Positions 61,341 through 64,000 of a stretch of DNA of 64,000 nucleotides are shown piece after piece; position 1 is the stretch's first letter, and each line of letters begins with the position of its first letter. Made by a program: the position numbers and the translations under genes. The stretch lies in contig CAXAMN010005213.1 of the NCBI GenBank assembly GCA_963970005.1, forward strand, positions 1 through 64,000, given 5' to 3'. The notes under the pieces are model-generated. The model searched no databases. It worked only from the letters and a program-made list of their open reading frames with translations, and had not been told where the DNA came from. Source of the stretch: Durusdinium trenchii. Its lineage: Eukaryota; Sar; Dinophyceae; Suessiales; Symbiodiniaceae.

Positions 61341-63309
61341 CCACATGTATATATATATATATAGAGATGCTTTAGGCTTATCCCTGCACATCAATGTTCT
61401 CTCAGATTAATCTGAAACATGAAGAATTAGCAAATGCAAAACTTTGCACAACTGACTCGACCAATGTGTAAGGATTCGCCACGATTCAGAGTGAGGGTTG
61501 AGCCATGTTGAGCCTCAAAGGGTATGGACAGCCCAAAGCAACCAAAATAGCCAAGCAACAGCCCTCCAGGATCGAATCCACTCGCCTCAACTCATTCAAT
61601 GCCTTCAGGAGCTGCCTCGAGCTGCTCGCTGCCCGTTCAGCAGCTGCCTGGCAATCCGTCAACTTGAAGCACACCAAGTGCAACACCGAAGCGACAAAAG
61701 CATACAAAAGCAATCTCCTTCCACTCCCAGCCCACGCCTTGGCATCTTCACCATAAGTTGGCTGGTGATAGGGTACCTGGAGTTGTGACACTTGTCACTT
61801 GTGCCCTTGAAGGATTTCGGGGGCGAAAAGGGTTCCCCGAAGGTCGACAACAAACATTGGTCGGATCAAATTCCTTTTGCTGCTTTTGGCTTTTCTGCAA
61901 GACTTGTTCAAATATATGGTATACGGTATACAGAACTTCTTGGATGTACAGCACACACATACGTTTAAAAAATGAGCACCACGATCGCTGATTCACTGAG
62001 GAGGATCTCCGACCGAGGCGCCAATGCCATGTCGGAGCTATTGAAGCGATTGAATTCGGAGCTGCTGCTTGGGAGCCAGGTGGAGACCTGGGAGTCGGTT
62101 CCTTTTTGTAATTTGGCTGGGTATTGGGCATCAAGGGCCTTAGACAGGGAGCACCAAAGAAGTCTTGTTTAACGTACCTTTCTCATTTGGCCACTATGCA
62201 GCACTCGCTTCCTAAGCATTCTCACTGGTTCACGACGGGCGGCTTTGGCGTTAGCTGGCTACTGGCTGCCCTCAGACTGGCTTTAAACACTATAGAACAC
62301 TAACTGCTGGTGAAGCTGATGACGAGGACAGGAGAGGGAAGAGGTGAAGAAACATGACTGCAACTAACAAGCCATACAGTGCAGTAACATATTGTTGTGC
62401 AATTGCCATACTAGGCTTCCATACCGTTTCTCTGGAAAATATTGAAATAGGATTAGACTGGGGATATCGGACAATAACAAAGTAGAGAGTATCATGTTGC
62501 CAAATGTGCCATTGCTGATCGAGCCAACGTTCCACCAACTGGGTGATGAATGCCGAGGAACGCTGTCCTCTAAGTTGACCCAGCCTGAGCCGACTCTTTT
62601 GTTCAGGTGCCCAGCTGGTGCCCAAGGCCCAAGACTATTCTTCCCCCCAAACCAACTCCTCAAATCTCCTCAATACTTGTTCAGGCCCAATGACTGACAG
62701 TGGATCAGTAATGACCATTCATGGAATGGGGCTGGGAACTGCATACATCTCTCGATATCTACAGTAGCTGCGCGAAGCTGTGCCATATTTTGCTTTGCTG
62801 TGATTCCAATATTTTCCTACAGGGATTTTGCTTGTTGGTACCAAGGAACCATCAGGAACCTAGTGACCTAGTGAGCAATTTTATCCCAACCAACTACTTT
62901 GATGGCCTAGCTTTCTTGCCCACCGCCACTAAAGGATGTTCCAGGAACTGCTTGGCTCCTCCGTGGCATCGGACACTTCAGTGATCTCCTTTTCGGTGGG
63001 CCTTGTTGCGACCTTGCAGTCTTGGCATGTCAAACCCGCATGTCACATGGCAGCAAATCCTGACTGTGACCCACTTGGTGTAGCCTAGTGCAAATATACC
63101 AGGGTTCTATCCACTCGATCATGCTTGTGCTGCGCAACCTGTTTCGTCGCTGCTCTTGTTCAGGCAAGCTAGCTACACTCAGCATATCTCAGCATCACCC
63201 ATGTCAAGCAACTCAACGTTCAGAAGCTTTCCTGGAACTTCTGCAAGCCCTCAGGGCTGTAGGTTCATGTAGGAATTGCAAAGGGCGAGGTGTCTTCTGT
63301 GTCAATGCA
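61341..63309. other. mostly non-coding stretch before the RgpF-like gene
   Basis: Could contain introns or 3' sequence of the gene at 63310-64000. A minus-strand frame at 61486-61791 with a hydrophobic stretch (LLLYAFVASVLHLVCF) and a plus-strand frame at 61972-62172 (MSTTIADSLRRISDRGANAM) look somewhat protein-like. Neither has a domain, and I do not call them. Confidence 0.35.
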
Positions 63310-64000
63310 TCAGGGTGTGGCAACCTTGTGCGTCCTGCCAACCAATGTAGGAATAATTCGTTCTAAGCCCAAAGCAGCTTGGCAGCGGATAGTTCTGCAG
63401 CCGTGTCCATACACACCCATTGAACACAAAAGACGTGGGACTAAGGGAAGAATTTGCTCCTCCCAGACCTGCAAGCCCACTCTCATCCAGTAGAAGGATC
63501 CGGCCACAATCAACCAAGTTCTTTGTGGGGGCAAATCGACACCAGGGCCATGCATCAAGGACCAAGCGAATTCCATTTGCTTTATCGCATGCTTGTCAAA
63601 GCCAGGAAGGGACAAGTTTAAGGCTACGTGATTGAAGGGACCCACTCTCTTCCAAGTGAGGTTTGTGGGGCCGATCATGCCAACTGTATCATCACCCATG
63701 AACTGGTCAATAATGCCCCTCACTGCTTCAACACTCCCGCAGAGAGGTTGTATCATTAGATCCCGCCAAGCTTTTCTCTTCTTCGTGTGCACCTTCAATA
63801 TGAGATCAGCGTCTAGTGACAGCTCACGTGCGAGCAGGAGCTGCTGCAAAAACACCCCGATATCCGCACCTCGGTTTTCAGCCCGTGATAACAAGGTAAA
63901 GCGAAGAGCCCCGGAATTCAACGCCAATAACTCTGCCATTGCCCTTCTCAAGGTTTGGATGGGTTGAGTCGTGGTCAGAAGAACGTCAACACTGTTGTTG
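63310..64000 (-). CDS. RgpF-family (rhamnan synthesis F) domain protein, partial
   Basis: The frame is open from the window edge to a stop at 63310, about 229 codons with no start in view. It reads NSVDVLLTTTQPIQTLRRAM, ENRGADIGVFLQQLLLAREL, DLILKVHTKKRKAWRDLM, CGSVEAVRGIIDQFMGDDTV with GMIGPTNL, WLIVAGSFYWMRVGLQVW and LGLERIIPTLVG. This order (NRGxDIGxFL, K-x-H-(S/T)KK, GMIGP, AGS-FYWMR) matches the RgpF family, known from bacterial rhamnose-glucose polysaccharide synthesis and found in many eukaryotic algae. It probably acts in cell-surface glycan synthesis, which is inference. It is the best-conserved frame outside mobile DNA. Confidence 0.75.
   Translation of the reverse strand, partial: NNSVDVLLTTTQPIQTLRRAMAELLALNSGALRFTLLSRAENRGADIGVFLQQLLLARELSLDADLILKVHTKKRKAWRDLMIQPLCGSVEAVRGIIDQFMGDDTVGMIGPTNLTWKRVGPFNHVALNLSLPGFDKHAIKQMEFAWSLMHGPGVDLPPQRTWLIVAGSFYWMRVGLQVWEEQILPLVPRLLCSMGVYGHGCRTIRCQAALGLERIIPTLVGRTHKVATP

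Noticed and set aside
61972-62172. Plus-strand frame MSTTIADSLRRISDRGANAM as a small gene
   Set aside because: Only 66 codons, no homologue recognised and no splice or promoter support; left as unproven.

Overview
The window looks like nuclear DNA of a dinoflagellate, most likely a Symbiodiniaceae-type genome. This rests on Ty1/copia elements of the dinoflagellate kind, spliced exons that seem to use GC and GA donors beside GT, many dispersed CTAGTAG-type repeats, long AGC/CTG microsatellites and very low gene density. No bacterial operon, rRNA, tRNA or CRISPR array was seen. A 10-base N gap lies at 25215-25224.

Layout. 1-27 kb is almost gene-free. It holds simple and tandem repeats, dispersed repeats, three copies of a terminal-inverted-repeat (TIR) family with internal hairpins and (in two) AGC/CTG microsatellites (8.38-9.69, 11.52-11.69, 15.75-16.21 kb), and a duplicated exon-like block (19.4 and 26.4 kb). 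27.1-32.4 kb is an old LTR retrotransposon on the minus strand (gag, zinc knuckle, DSGA protease, HHCC integrase, RNase H; 68-bp matching ends, about 90% identical), broken by a fourth copy of the TIR family (29.67-30.68 kb). 32.4-38.3 kb is again non-coding, with a near-perfect 46-nt hairpin, an AT-rich degenerate repeat field and a 56-bp tandem array.

38.3-61.3 kb is the main structure: a copia element on the minus strand with two 211-bp LTRs that I read as identical, a 6-bp target duplication (TATAGT) and a primer-binding site. It is split by a 13,946-bp insert (43662-57607). The insert has 22-bp imperfect TIRs, is flanked on both sides by GGATCC, and its removal joins the copia frame without a break. 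It carries three minus-strand genes: a decayed transposase-like gene with a D-x2-H motif (44.9-47.1 kb), a spliced gene with a Lys/Glu-rich N-terminus (48.1-50.4 kb), and a larger spliced gene (51.3-56.5 kb) with APVCSTWV and EQP motifs that resemble motifs IV and VI of cytosine-C5 methyltransferases. The host copia element has a domain with the same pattern of motifs, in which the putative catalytic Cys position is now a TGA stop. The insert is the best candidate for an undescribed system: a large DNA transposon with cargo.

At the right end (63.3-64.0 kb) a partial minus-strand gene encodes an RgpF-family (rhamnan synthesis F) domain. It is the only clear cellular gene in the window, and it runs off the end.
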